This document shows positions 12,936 to 22,003 of a stretch of DNA of 24,202 nt, one piece after another; position 1 is the stretch's first letter, and every line of letters starts with the position of its first letter. Origin of the DNA: JALQTD01 sp965657495 (GTDB taxonomy: Bacteria > Bacteroidota > Bacteroidia > Flavobacteriales_D > Sanyastnellaceae); assembly GCA_965657495.1 (NCBI GenBank), contig CBFHPD010000112.1:1-24202 (forward strand), in the 5' to 3' direction. Position numbers and translations under genes: made by a program. The notes beneath the pieces were generated by a model, which did no database searches, was not told the origin of the DNA, and was given only the letters and a program-made list of their open reading frames with translations.

Positions 12936-14045
12936 ATGCAAGAAATGTGGAAAGCGGTTGCGGGCGCTGCGCTCGTGGTGGCCCTTGGGGGCTGCAGCAC
13001 GGAGGTGGAGCTGAATGCGCCGCACGACCGGACCCCAGTCGTGTTTGGGTTGTTGGATGCCGCACAGGACACGCAGTGGGTGCGGATCAATCACACGTGG
13101 CTGGGCGATGGGAACCAATACGATGCGGCGCTGGTTGCGGACAGCAGCGAGTACGATCCGGCGGACGTTGTGGCGTACGTGGAGCAGTGGTCTGGGGGAC
13201 AAGTGGCCCAAACCTTCTCCCTGCAAGACACCACCTTGCAGAACAAAGAACCCGGCCTTTTCTTCGCCCCTGAGCACCAAGCGTGGTTTTTCCCGACGCC
13301 GTCCGGATTGGACCTCGAGGACACGTACCGGCTCGTGGTGGAGCTCGCCGATGGCGATGAAGCCGAAGCGGAAACGGACATGATTGCGGCCATCGCCGGC
13401 AACATCACGCAGCCGCCTCCTGGGGTGTCGAATTTCAAGTACAGCTTTGCCAACATCGGTCCTTCGTTCACGAACTACCCCATCCTGACGTTCAAGTGGT
13501 CCAGTGCAGCGGGGGCGCGGCGCTACGATGCGTCCATGCGGGTGCATGTCGTGGAGCGGATGTGGGAGGATTTGGCCCACACCATCTTGGCGGATGAGCG
13601 GGAGCGGGTCATTGAATGGTACATCGGCAGCGTCACCACCGACGACCTCGAGGGCGGGGAGTCGATGCAGCTGGAACTGGAGGCGGAACAATTTTACCGC
13701 CTGATGGCTGCGCAGCTCGAGGAAGATCCTTACATGACGCGCGCCCTGGGGACATGGGATGAGGTGGACCAAATCGCCCGCGCATTCGATTTTGTGTTGA
13801 CCATCGCGAACGACGAACTGGCCACCTACCTCGACATCACGGCGCCGGTCACGGGCATCATCCAAGAGCGCCCGTCCTACACGAATGTGGTTGGGGGACT
13901 GGGGTTGTTTGCTTCCCGCGGACAGCAGGGCGTTTATGGCATCGGTTACACGACCGATTCAGTGGAAGAATTGATCAACGGGGAGTTGACATCTGGATTG
14001 AACTTCTGTTCTGCGAATCCTTTCAGCGCGTATTATTGTGACTGA
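12936..14045 (+). CDS. DUF4249-like outer-membrane-associated lipoprotein
   Basis: The 369-residue protein has a lipoprotein signal, AALVVALGGCSTE, with the lipobox cysteine at about residue 20. The mature protein is rich in beta and acidic residues. Motifs fit the DUF4249 family of Bacteroidota: TPVVFGLLDAAQDTQWVRIN near the start, a beta-sandwich middle (DTYRLVVELADGDEAEAET) and a near-terminal PSYTNVVGGLGLFASRG. DUF4249 proteins usually sit beside TonB-dependent receptors and may bind their ligands; no such receptor is in this window. Two cysteines near the end (NFCSANPFSAYYCD) could form a disulfide. The assignment rests on motif recall, so it is moderate. Confidence 0.75.
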   Translation: MQEMWKAVAGAALVVALGGCSTEVELNAPHDRTPVVFGLLDAAQDTQWVRINHTWLGDGNQYDAALVADSSEYDPADVVAYVEQWSGGQVAQTFSLQDTTLQNKEPGLFFAPEHQAWFFPTPSGLDLEDTYRLVVELADGDEAEAETDMIAAIAGNITQPPPGVSNFKYSFANIGPSFTNYPILTFKWSSAAGARRYDASMRVHVVERMWEDLAHTILADERERVIEWYIGSVTTDDLEGGESMQLELEAEQFYRLMAAQLEEDPYMTRALGTWDEVDQIARAFDFVLTIANDELATYLDITAPVTGIIQERPSYTNVVGGLGLFASRGQQGVYGIGYTTDSVEELINGELTSGLNFCSANPFSAYYCD

Positions 14046-14071
14046 GTGTTCCATCACCCAGATTCACAACC

Positions 14072-14530
14072 ATGCAACCCACCTTACAAATCCAGTTGCC
14101 TGCGGCGACCATTGAGTTGTCGATGGGCTTGTTTGTGGTCCGCTTCCGGCCCGATGTGGTCCTTGACCTTGCGCAAGCCAAACGCGTAGAGGCCGCCCGG
14201 CGGGAACTCCTGCCCGACGCCGACAACCCGGTGTTGGTGTTGATTCCAGCGAGCATCGCCCTCGTGGACCAAGAGGCTTTGGTCTGGATGAGTTCAGATG
14301 AGGCCATGGCAGGTGTGCCGTCCCGTGCGGTGGTCGTGCCCTCGTCCCTGCAGGTGCTGCGGGACCGCATCCGTTGGGCGCTGTTCCGCCCGGCCATTTC
14401 GTTCCGCGTGTTCCGCAATCCCCAGGTTGCCAAATCCTGGGTGCTCGATTCGTGGTACGAGCGGCGCTTGGGGCATGAAATCGATGCGTTTGGCCCGGAG
14501 CTGCGGGAAGAGGCCGCCGAGGCCGAGTGA
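14072..14530 (+). CDS. Small STAS/SEC14-like protein (Bacteroidota type)
   Basis: The 152-residue cytosolic protein has no signal peptide or membrane segment. The pattern is an N-terminal beta hairpin (ATIELSMGLFVVRFRPDVVLDL), a helix (AKRVEAARRELL), a core strand (NPVLVLIPASIALVDQEAL) and then helices with PSRAVVVPSSLQVLRDRIRW and an ending like SFRVFRNPQVAKSWVLDSW. This matches, from memory, a family annotated as STAS/SEC14-domain or DUF7793 in Flavobacteriia; its function is unknown. The acidic tail (ELREEAAEAE) is extra. It starts 26 bp after the lipoprotein gene and ends five bases from the opposing secreted gene. Confidence 0.72.
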   Translation: MQPTLQIQLPAATIELSMGLFVVRFRPDVVLDLAQAKRVEAARRELLPDADNPVLVLIPASIALVDQEALVWMSSDEAMAGVPSRAVVVPSSLQVLRDRIRWALFRPAISFRVFRNPQVAKSWVLDSWYERRLGHEIDAFGPELREEAAEAE

Positions 14531-14535
14531 GCCGG

Positions 14536-15582
14536 TTACTCGATGATCACCAGGCGGGTTGCGCCGCCGCACCGCAAGAGGTAAGTGCCTGAGGCGAACG
14601 CTCCTTGGAGCTGGGTAGCCGACGATTGCGTGGTGCCGCAAGCAACGACTTTTCCCTCGAGGTTGTACAGGGCATAGTCCTGGTCCGCTGCGGTGGATAC
14701 CGTGATGGGCGTTCCGGCAGGTGCGGGGTTGGGATAAACCTGCAAGGGGAGGCCCCTTTGATCCGCCACATCGCTCGGGTCAGGAGCGAGGTTCAGGAAG
14801 CGCGCGGTGGACGGGATGCCGAAGAAGGAATTGACTTCCAATAGCGGAAATCCATGGCCCTGGCCATACCATTGGTAGACCACTTGGGTCCGTTCGAAGG
14901 CGAAGGGCGTGCCGATTTGAGGGATGTAAATGCTGTCCTCTGCCGCGATTTCCGTGCGGACGCGGAGCACGTCGTGTGGGCCATCGGGCAAGATCAAGGT
15001 GCCCCAGCCGTCCACCACCACGTCCCGCTCGGCATCCGACCAATAGCCAAAGGTTTCCGGGATGTCCATCTCGATGGAAGAGGTGCTTGAAAACGCGGTG
15101 CCTGCCGTCAGGGGCAATGGGAACAGCTCGTCGGGATCGGCATAAGGCACCGGCACGTCAAATCCACCCGCGCCCAAGGCCAGCCCCACGATGGTGTACG
15201 CATCCCCATCCGTCTTGTAAAAGTTGCTGAAACCGTCTACCGGAATGACATCGCTGAGGTCCACCCCCAGATCAGGCAACACGGCAGGCAAGAAGAAATC
15301 CGCTTGGTACGTGGCGTTGAAGGGGTTGTTGAAAATGAACATCGCCGTGACCGAAGCTTCGCTGATGGGCTGCGGGGCTTGGGGGGCGTCGTTCAAGGGG
15401 ACCAAATCCGAAAAGTCCCACGTCGCATCCGGCCCTGCCGCTTCGAGGTCCGTGAGGATGGGCGGCGCCGCGTCCACCAGGGGGTAGGTCATTCCGGCCT
15501 GTGGCAGGTCGTCAGCTGTCAACGTGATTTGACCCCACACCGAGAACGGTGCGCAGCACGCGAGCAATGCATAAGCTTTCAT
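14536..15582 (-). CDS. Type IX-secreted protein of unknown function
   Basis: The 348-residue protein has a signal peptide (about 1-17, MKAYALLACCAPFSVWGQ). The last 75 residues are a type A sorting domain of the type IX secretion system: VYPNPAPAGTPITVST, YALYNLEGKVV, then GTYLLRCGGATRLVIIE at the very end. The passenger (about 18-270) is a single beta-rich domain with no enzyme motif I recognise; words include DATWDFSDL, NPFNATYQADFFLP and TQVVYQWYGQGHGFPLLEVNS. This WDFS...PLLEV pattern is one I recall in many secreted Bacteroidota proteins of unknown role. The start at 15582 is chosen because it gives the signal peptide and follows a promoter-like box; it lies 26 bp after the TamB stop codon. 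Confidence 0.88.
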   Translation of the reverse strand: MKAYALLACCAPFSVWGQITLTADDLPQAGMTYPLVDAAPPILTDLEAAGPDATWDFSDLVPLNDAPQAPQPISEASVTAMFIFNNPFNATYQADFFLPAVLPDLGVDLSDVIPVDGFSNFYKTDGDAYTIVGLALGAGGFDVPVPYADPDELFPLPLTAGTAFSSTSSIEMDIPETFGYWSDAERDVVVDGWGTLILPDGPHDVLRVRTEIAAEDSIYIPQIGTPFAFERTQVVYQWYGQGHGFPLLEVNSFFGIPSTARFLNLAPDPSDVADQRGLPLQVYPNPAPAGTPITVSTAADQDYALYNLEGKVVACGTTQSSATQLQGAFASGTYLLRCGGATRLVIIE

Positions 15583-15587
15583 GCTTC

Positions 15588-15595
15588 CGAAGGTA
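15588..15595 (-). promoter_or_regulatory. -7-like box five bases before the start at 15582
   Basis: On the minus strand TACCTTCG is followed by GAAGC and ATG. No -33 element is seen at the expected distance. It lies in the 26-bp gap after tamB. Confidence 0.4.
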
Positions 15596-15608
15596 GGGGA
15601 ATTCCCGC

Positions 15609-18600
15609 TCAATCGGGTCTGCGCCCAAACATCCGCCGCCACAACTCACCGAACGAGTTGAACTCCGACTGCATCAGGACGCCTACGCCCTGGGTTGAGG
15701 TACCGGTTTGGCCTGTGACAGCAGGGTTCGTCGTCGAATAGCCCGTCAGCTGGAACATGCCATCGGGCGGCAAGTCGTAACGGATGCGGACATCCTGCAC
15801 CTGCAGGTCTTCCGTCGTCCCTCCGAACAAATGGTTCGTGCCCACGGCGCCCTCCACATGCAGCCGGTCGTCGAACAATTGGGCGCTCAACGCCACGGCC
15901 AGCGCCTGTTCCCCGCTGGTCGCGTCCGCCCCGTAATCCAGTCCGACATCCACCTCCCGCGTCATTTGCGACAGCCAAAAACCCACTTGCGAGGCCAGGA
16001 ATTCGGTGCTGCGCTCCTGCAACCCCGTCGTCCCCACGGCCGCCGTCGGGTCCGGCGAGAGGAATTGCTGTAGCACGAGGATTCCCATGACCTGGCGGTT
16101 CAGTTCTTCTTCGTTGATCAACGCGCTCTCGACCAGCGCTTGCAGCCGGGTGTTGACCTCGGGAACGGCGATCTCAAATCCAATTTCCGGCCGCATGAGG
16201 TTCCCCTTCAACGCCATGTTCAGCTCCACCTTTGACCGGCCCGGCAGCTCCGGCTCCAACGGAAGCAACGGATCCAATCCGGTGCGCACACTGTACAGGG
16301 CATTCAGATCGATTTCTGCGGCATAAGGATCGCCGTACCACGTTACCGTGCCGCCCGGCTCCACTTGGAACTGCTTGTTGATCACATTCTGAAGGGTGAA
16401 CAGGTAACCGCCTTGCAGGACCTCGAGTTGACCGGTCATTTTGAATCGTTTGAAATCGTCGATGGTCAGGTTCAATGCCCCCTGCGTGATGCCCGTGATT
16501 TCGTCCCCAAGGGCTTCGTCGAAGATGATGCGGGCGGTGGCCTCCTCCGTGATGTCCAAGGCCAAATCCATCCGCATCCGCGACAAATCTTGCACCTCCG
16601 GCTCCTCCACCACCTCCTTTTGTTTGAACACAATGAAATCGGCATACCGCGCATCGCTCGCGGCATCGAGGGGAAGGGCGAACGTCGTGCCCTTTTCAGT
16701 CCGCAAACGCGCCTCCATGCGCAGGTTGTTCGCGTATCCCGAGACGTTCGCATCGCCCCGAACAAACCCTTGGCCGTAAAACAGGTCGTTGTCGTTCCGA
16801 CTCAAGTCCATGAGGTGAAACGGTTGCGCATTGGCATCCAAGCTCAAATCAAAGTTCCAATCAGCATACGTTTGGTGCAAAATGGTGCCGGTCAGCCACG
16901 CCGGATGGCCGGCGTCGTCCCAAATCGTCCACCGGTCCAGCGCGATGAGGTCGGGTTGCAATTCAGCCGCCCCGCTCAACGCCACATCCACCCCGAGGTA
17001 ATCAATGTGGGCCCGGGCGGAATCCACTTGCAGCCACCCGTCCACCTGCGGCGCCGCAAACGCTCCTCCCACCGCAGCCCATCCGCTCACCGGTCCGCTC
17101 AGCGCCACGGTGCCGTCCGGCATCAGGGGATTCAACCACTCCAAGGGCAGGGCGGCGATGCGCACCTCGTGGCTCCATGCAGCGGAGGCATCGAGCGGGA
17201 TGAACCCGTTTCCCGACAACAGGGTGGTCGGGCCCTCGAGGGCTTTCCACGCGGCCACGAGCCCGCCTCGATCACCATCCGCGTGCCACTCGAACCGCCC
17301 GAGCCCGCCTTCTCCCCATTGCACCCCCTCCACGTGCCCTGAGGTGGACAACATCGGCGCTTCCAAGATGTTGCACACCTCCACGCTCGCTTGTGCGAAA
17401 GCCAAATCCACCGGCCACGCTTCCAATGCACCCCACTTGGGCAAACTGTCCAACTCGAGGTCCACCCGGACGTTGGCCTCCCCTTGGTTTCCCAGGTGGC
17501 CTTCGATGTCGAGCCGGGCGCCAGGCGTTTCCCAATGGAGGCCGCTCAAGGCCCATGGCGTGGCGCTGCCGGGCGACCAACTCAAGCGCGCGGGGACGGT
17601 GGCCAACTCGAGCCGTTCGGTCAGCCAGGGCACACTTGCTTCGTAGAGCCAAACATGCCAGTCGCCTTGGTTTTGGCCCGCCTCGGCCCGGAACCGCGTC
17701 GGCTGCTCGCCCCATCCCAACCACTCCAAATCCGCGGCCCACAGCGAATCGCCGTGCAAATCGAGCGCACACGACTGGGCTATGAGCTCGTCTTCAAGCT
17801 GCACGGACTCCGCCGAAGCGTTCGCGAAGATGTCCGCGCCCCAACCATCGACCACCAATTGAAAACCGCCTACTGTCCAGTCCGCGACGCCCCACGCCTC
17901 CGATGCAAGCCGGGCCTCGACCATTCCGGGCCGGATGGCCGCCGTCAGCCGGGTGCCGTCCGCGAGGTGGACCGGCCATTGCAGCAACTGGGCGATGGGG
18001 CCAAACCGGCGGAACTGCACATCTGCTTCGAGCGCTGGCGTGGCCGGCGCAGGCCTGCGGCCTTCCATGGCCTGCCACCACGTCAACCAATCCTCCGTGT
18101 CGGTGGACGCGGCCACCTGGCCGGTACCCAAATCCGATTCCCAACGGAGCTCCGCGCGCTCTCGGCCCAGGTGGAAAAAGGCATCCATGCGCTCAAATGT
18201 GGTCGGTCGGCCGCCATCGAGCAAAACCATGTTGCGCAGGGACAGTTGTGCGGCGGTGGAATCCGCGTCGACGAGCTGCCAATTCCCTGCGATGCCCGCG
18301 TGCAGTTGCCACGGCCGGCCCTTGGGCTGGAGGCCGTTGAGCTGTCCGGTGAGGGCGGCTTGGGTTTGTCCCGGTGTCCACTGCGCTTCAAAGGCCAAAT
18401 CCGCAGGCAACCCGCGCCCGCTCGTCCGCACATCCCCCCGCACGGCCTCCTCCTGCCACAGCACTGCACCACGCGCCTCCACCCGTTCAGGGAGCGCCGC
18501 GTTGCCCCTCAATGCCGCGTCAATCGTCCAGTTCCAATCCGCAAGTTTCAGCAAGCCTTCAGGCGCATCGGCTTGGAATTCAGCCGACTCCAATCGCCCC

Positions 18601-19793
18601 GCCGTTGCAAGCGGCACCTCGCGGATGCGGCCATTCGCCCGGGTCCAAGCCTCGCCAAGTTCCAATTCCAAGAGGGGCTTGGAGCCAGCTGCCACCAAGC
18701 GCACCGAGGCCGGCCGTAGCCAGCCGCCGGCGAGTGCCACCTCGGCCGTGGGCCCGGTCCACGACGCGATGAAGGGCCACGGGATGCCGAGGGTATCCAA
18801 CCCCGGGAGGGTGCGGGCGGCATCGAGGTGGACGCGCAACGCGCCATTCGCCACCGGCCAGTCGGCCCCGTCCTCCCACGTGAAGGCGAAAGGCTCTTCG
18901 ATGCTGACTGCCTTTGAAACATAGGCGCTGCTGAGTTGCACGCGGTGGTCGCCCACTTCCGCGCGTCCGCCGGTGGGGAGTTGGGTCCAAGGCGCCACGG
19001 CAGGTGGTAGCACGCGTTCCCAAAATGCGCTCCCCGAGGCAGCATCGTATTGCCAGTGCAGGTCGGTCGCACCCACCGGCCATGGCCCGCCTGTCCACCG
19101 GAGGTGGCCATGAATGGCCCAACCGAGCCCTTCGAGCGAACCGATTTCGGCGTGGAGGGTGTCCTCCGCGAAATGGGCGGTCAAACCGGATGCTGCGATG
19201 CTGCCGGCGGGGCGGGTGAATGCGGCGGTTTGGCCTGCTCCCCAGCAGAGGTCAATCGCCTCGAAGCCTGCTTCTCCTGCGGGGCCGTTTACTTTGGCCG
19301 TGCCGCCGCGCAAGGACAATTCGGCCTCGCCTCCTGCGAATGCTGGGGGCAGGGTCAGGTGCAGTTCGGTGATGTTCAGCTGGTGGATGGCCAATGAGGG
19401 GAGTTGCACGGGCTCCGTTGAAGCGGGTTGTTGCTCGGCCCAATCCACCCAAAGGGGCAGGTCAACGTGCCCGCTGTGCGCAGCGATTTGGCTTACATGC
19501 CATGTGTTCCCCACGCGCACAACGCCTCCGATTTCCAACGCTTCCAAGTCCGCCAGCGCTTCCCCCTCCCGGTTCCGCACCGATACGCCATCCAGCGCCA
19601 CACGGCCTTTCCACCAGCGGATGGCGATGCCCTCAAGGTCAACCTGGAGCCCCGAAGCCTCCGTGGCCCAATTGCTCAACCAACAAACCAAAGGCCGCTG
19701 AACCGCGGGCACGTGCACGAGCGCGCCAAGCAGCGCGAGGGCTGCGAGGGCGTAGACGAAGGATCGGAGCAACTGAGAGCGCCATGGATTCAC
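15609..19793 (-). CDS. tamB: TamB-like translocation and assembly module protein
   Basis: The 1394-residue protein has one N-terminal membrane anchor (about 9-28, LLRSFVYALAALALLGALVH) and a very long, beta-rich periplasmic body typical of AsmA/TamB bridge proteins. The C-terminal TamB (DUF490) domain covers roughly the last 350 residues: GYLFTLQNVINKQFQVEPGG, TVTWYGDPYAAEIDLNALY and ALINEEELNRQVMGILVLQQF. These proteins form a hydrophobic groove across the periplasm and help move phospholipids or assemble outer-membrane proteins with TamA. No TamA/BamA partner is in the window. The start is a GTG at 19793, and no better in-frame ATG lies upstream before the TsaD promoter region. The tsaD gene is divergent, 62 bp away, a neighbourhood I recall as common in Flavobacteriia. 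Confidence 0.93.
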   Translation of the reverse strand: MNPWRSQLLRSFVYALAALALLGALVHVPAVQRPLVCWLSNWATEASGLQVDLEGIAIRWWKGRVALDGVSVRNREGEALADLEALEIGGVVRVGNTWHVSQIAAHSGHVDLPLWVDWAEQQPASTEPVQLPSLAIHQLNITELHLTLPPAFAGGEAELSLRGGTAKVNGPAGEAGFEAIDLCWGAGQTAAFTRPAGSIAASGLTAHFAEDTLHAEIGSLEGLGWAIHGHLRWTGGPWPVGATDLHWQYDAASGSAFWERVLPPAVAPWTQLPTGGRAEVGDHRVQLSSAYVSKAVSIEEPFAFTWEDGADWPVANGALRVHLDAARTLPGLDTLGIPWPFIASWTGPTAEVALAGGWLRPASVRLVAAGSKPLLELELGEAWTRANGRIREVPLATAGRLESAEFQADAPEGLLKLADWNWTIDAALRGNAALPERVEARGAVLWQEEAVRGDVRTSGRGLPADLAFEAQWTPGQTQAALTGQLNGLQPKGRPWQLHAGIAGNWQLVDADSTAAQLSLRNMVLLDGGRPTTFERMDAFFHLGRERAELRWESDLGTGQVAASTDTEDWLTWWQAMEGRRPAPATPALEADVQFRRFGPIAQLLQWPVHLADGTRLTAAIRPGMVEARLASEAWGVADWTVGGFQLVVDGWGADIFANASAESVQLEDELIAQSCALDLHGDSLWAADLEWLGWGEQPTRFRAEAGQNQGDWHVWLYEASVPWLTERLELATVPARLSWSPGSATPWALSGLHWETPGARLDIEGHLGNQGEANVRVDLELDSLPKWGALEAWPVDLAFAQASVEVCNILEAPMLSTSGHVEGVQWGEGGLGRFEWHADGDRGGLVAAWKALEGPTTLLSGNGFIPLDASAAWSHEVRIAALPLEWLNPLMPDGTVALSGPVSGWAAVGGAFAAPQVDGWLQVDSARAHIDYLGVDVALSGAAELQPDLIALDRWTIWDDAGHPAWLTGTILHQTYADWNFDLSLDANAQPFHLMDLSRNDNDLFYGQGFVRGDANVSGYANNLRMEARLRTEKGTTFALPLDAASDARYADFIVFKQKEVVEEPEVQDLSRMRMDLALDITEEATARIIFDEALGDEITGITQGALNLTIDDFKRFKMTGQLEVLQGGYLFTLQNVINKQFQVEPGGTVTWYGDPYAAEIDLNALYSVRTGLDPLLPLEPELPGRSKVELNMALKGNLMRPEIGFEIAVPEVNTRLQALVESALINEEELNRQVMGILVLQQFLSPDPTAAVGTTGLQERSTEFLASQVGFWLSQMTREVDVGLDYGADATSGEQALAVALSAQLFDDRLHVEGAVGTNHLFGGTTEDLQVQDVRIRYDLPPDGMFQLTGYSTTNPAVTGQTGTSTQGVGVLMQSEFNSFGELWRRMFGRRPD

Positions 19794-19797
19794 GCCG

Positions 19798-19805
19798 AAA
19801 AATTA
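19798..19805 (-). promoter_or_regulatory. -7-like box four bases before the tamB GTG
   Basis: On the minus strand TAATTTTT is followed by CGGC and GTG. It departs from TAnnTTTG only in the last base. The spacing supports the GTG at 19793 as the true start. Confidence 0.45.
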
Positions 19806-19829
19806 CGGGTTTTGATGCGGAGCGCCGTG

Positions 19830-19837
19830 TAAATTTG
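19830..19837 (+). promoter_or_regulatory. -7 box for tsaD
   Basis: TAAATTTG is a full match to TAnnTTTG and ends 18 bases before the tsaD ATG at 19856. A TTTG at 19811 is only 15 bp upstream, shorter than the usual -33 spacing. Confidence 0.55.
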
Positions 19838-19855
19838 CCTTTCAATTGTGAACGC

Positions 19856-20860
19856 ATGCCGACCCTGATTGCTTTTGAATCTTCTTGCGACGACACCGGC
19901 GTTGCGGTAATCCGTAACCGGGAGGTCTTGTCGAATCGGGTGGCGAACCAAGCGGTCCATGCGCAATTCGGTGGGGTGGTGCCGGAATTGGCATCCCGGG
20001 CCCACGCAGCGCACCTCGTTCCGACGGTAGCCGCAGCCCTCGAGGATGCGGGGGTGGAGGCGAGCGACTTGGATGGGGTCGCGTACACACAAGGGCCCGG
20101 TTTGCTGGGGTCTTTGTTGGTCGGCAGCTCCTTCGCCAAAGCGTGGGCATGGGCGCACGGCCTTCCCACCGTGCCCGTCCACCACATGCACGCCCACGTG
20201 CTCGCGCATTTCTTGGAGCCGGGGCCAACGCCCAATTTGCCGTTCATCTGTTTGACGGTATCCGGCGGGCACACCCAATTGGTCTTGGTGCATGCGCCTG
20301 ACCACATGGAGGTCCTCGGGACCACCCTCGACGACGCCGCCGGTGAGGCCTTCGACAAGGTGGCCAAGCTCATGGGGCTCCCTTACCCGGGCGGGCCACT
20401 GATCGATCGCAACGCCCAGGCCGGCGACCCTTTGGCCTTTGCCTTCACCCACCCGCGGATCGAAGGATTGGACATGAGCTTCAGCGGATTGAAGACCCAA
20501 ATCCTGCACTTCCTGCAACGGGAGCTCGCGGCGGATCCGCACTTTGTGACCGAGCGGATGAACGACATCTGTGCATCCGTTCAGCACACCATTGTCGGCA
20601 TCTTGATGAACAAACTCGAAGCAGCGTGCGCCCAAACAGGCATCCGCGAAGTGGCCATTGCAGGCGGCGTGAGCGCGAACTCAGGGCTGCGGAATGCGCT
20701 GACCGAGCGCAAGGAGACCTTGGGGTGGGCGGTCCACGTTCCGCCCTTTGCCTATTGCACGGACAACGCCGCGATGATCGGCATGGCCGGCGTGCTCAAG
20801 TTTGAGGCCGGTGTGCGCGGCACCCTTGGTACGGCCGCAGATCCGCGATTGCCCTTCTGA
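19856..20860 (+). CDS. tsaD: tRNA N6-adenosine threonylcarbamoyltransferase TsaD
   Basis: The 334-residue protein is a full-length TsaD (Kae1/Qri7 family). It moves the threonylcarbamoyl group from threonylcarbamoyl-AMP to A37 of tRNAs that read ANN codons, working with TsaB and TsaE. Visible motifs are IAFESSCDDTGVA at the start, VHHMHAHV with metal ligands H110 and H114, CLTVSGGHTQLV, GEAFDKVAKLMGLPYPGG, SFSGLKT and the ATP-site AIAGGVSANSGLR. Length and motifs are standard for the family, with no defect. The start at 19856 (MPTLIAFESS) matches the family N-terminus; longer in-frame sequence upstream is antisense to tamB. It should be essential. Its stop codon directly abuts that of the opposing kinase gene. 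Confidence 0.97.
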   Translation: MPTLIAFESSCDDTGVAVIRNREVLSNRVANQAVHAQFGGVVPELASRAHAAHLVPTVAAALEDAGVEASDLDGVAYTQGPGLLGSLLVGSSFAKAWAWAHGLPTVPVHHMHAHVLAHFLEPGPTPNLPFICLTVSGGHTQLVLVHAPDHMEVLGTTLDDAAGEAFDKVAKLMGLPYPGGPLIDRNAQAGDPLAFAFTHPRIEGLDMSFSGLKTQILHFLQRELAADPHFVTERMNDICASVQHTIVGILMNKLEAACAQTGIREVAIAGGVSANSGLRNALTERKETLGWAVHVPPFAYCTDNAAMIGMAGVLKFEAGVRGTLGTAADPRLPF

Positions 20861-21916
20861 TCACGCCCCGGCCGCGTGGTGCGCCAGGGATTTCCAATTG
20901 CGCAGCCGCAACGTGCTCGTCACCCCGCTGAGCAGGGGCGGGGGCAGGTGTTCTTCGACGCTCAGGTTTCCCCCGTGCCGCAACAACGTGAGGCGCTCTT
21001 TGATGATGCTGGTTCCTCGAGATTGGTGCTTTTTCACTCCCTCCTTGGATGAAGCTTGAAGGCCCTTGCCGTTGTCGCTCACTTGAATGACCAGATCCTC
21101 GTCCAAGCCCCACCGCACCACAATGCGAATCTGTGGGGCCTCAGTGGCTCCGCCTTCCAAGCCATGCCAAATCGCATTCTCAACCAAAGGCTGCACGATG
21201 AACAAGGGACACGGCGTAGTGCCCGGATCGAGGTCGGCGTCGATTTCAATGTCCCAACTGATGCGGTTTGAAACCCGGATGGATTCCAAATCGAGGTAGC
21301 TCTCCACGTGCTCCAATTCTTGCTCAACGGTACCAACGTTGTCCTCTGAGGACAAGAAGCCCTGCATCAGCAAGTGCCGAAACCGCCGAAAAAGTTCGGA
21401 GGCCCGCTCGGCATCGCCCTGCATGATGAGGTGCTGGATGCCGGTGAGCACGTTGAACAGGAAATGCGGGTTCATTTGCGTGCGCAGGTGCTCGCGCTTG
21501 GATTTGCGCAACGTATCCTGCAGGGCCTTGTTTTTGGAAATCTGGGACAGGCTTTGGCTCAGGATGATCTCCTCAATGAACCGACCGTCCGAGGTGGGAA
21601 TGGTCTGCCCGAGTATGCGTTGCATGCCGCGGTGATGCAGCGGTAGAATGACCGCCAAGCAGCCCAAAGATGCCACCAACATCCAAGGAGCCGCTTCAAA
21701 CCAACGCGTGGCAGGGCTCCAAGACCACAACCAATTGCCGAGCGCGAACACGGCATACGCACCCGTCAAGGCATGCAACCAACCCGGAAATGGCTTCGGC
21801 AACCGCTTGGCATGGTGCCACTGCATGGTCCAAAGCACAATTCCGCCGGTCGCGCTCACCATGAACACCAGTTGATAGGCGTGCTCAAGGGACCAGAAAG
21901 CCGATGAAACGGGCAT
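20861..21916 (-). CDS. LytS/YehU-type membrane sensor histidine kinase
   Basis: The 351-residue protein has three hydrophobic segments (about 14-31, 46-64 and 76-93), then a coiled-coil (about 115-145). The His_kinase family domain follows with phospho-acceptor H151 in QMNPHFLFN. A HATPase domain has PLVENAIWHGLEGG (N box), SDNGKGL (G1) and SRGTSIIKERL. Kinases of this type normally phosphorylate a LytTR-family response regulator; none is in the window, so it is an orphan here or its partner is elsewhere. The sensor region is small and buried in the membrane, with no periplasmic domain, so it may sense membrane state or a lipophilic signal. It follows the helicase gene by 87 bp, with a -7-like box in the gap. 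Confidence 0.93.
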   Translation of the reverse strand: MPVSSAFWSLEHAYQLVFMVSATGGIVLWTMQWHHAKRLPKPFPGWLHALTGAYAVFALGNWLWSWSPATRWFEAAPWMLVASLGCLAVILPLHHRGMQRILGQTIPTSDGRFIEEIILSQSLSQISKNKALQDTLRKSKREHLRTQMNPHFLFNVLTGIQHLIMQGDAERASELFRRFRHLLMQGFLSSEDNVGTVEQELEHVESYLDLESIRVSNRISWDIEIDADLDPGTTPCPLFIVQPLVENAIWHGLEGGATEAPQIRIVVRWGLDEDLVIQVSDNGKGLQASSKEGVKKHQSRGTSIIKERLTLLRHGGNLSVEEHLPPPLLSGVTSTLRLRNWKSLAHHAAGA

Positions 21917-21920
21917 GGCC

Positions 21921-21928
21921 GAAAATTA
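21921..21928 (-). promoter_or_regulatory. -7-like box four bases before the kinase start at 21916
   Basis: On the minus strand TAATTTTC is followed by GGCC and ATG. No -33 element is visible. It suggests a leaderless promoter separate from the helicase gene. Confidence 0.45.
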
Positions 21929-22003
21929 CGCCGTCCCGCTTGCTCACGCGCCGGGACTTCATAAACGTCAGCCGTGAATTCATATTCGTAGCTTAAGCCG
22001 CGT

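Noticed and set aside
11976..13865. Minus-strand open frame of 629 codons
   Set aside because: It is antisense to the acyl-CoA reductase and lipoprotein genes. Low-complexity Arg/His/Pro content and no recognisable motif.
3178..18410. Frequent word GGCCAAATCC (GGATTTGGCC) as a possible uptake or Chi-like signal
   Set aside because: Most copies lie in genes in the frame GAT TTG GCC or similar (Asp-Leu-Ala), so TTG and GAT codon preference explains them without a special signal.
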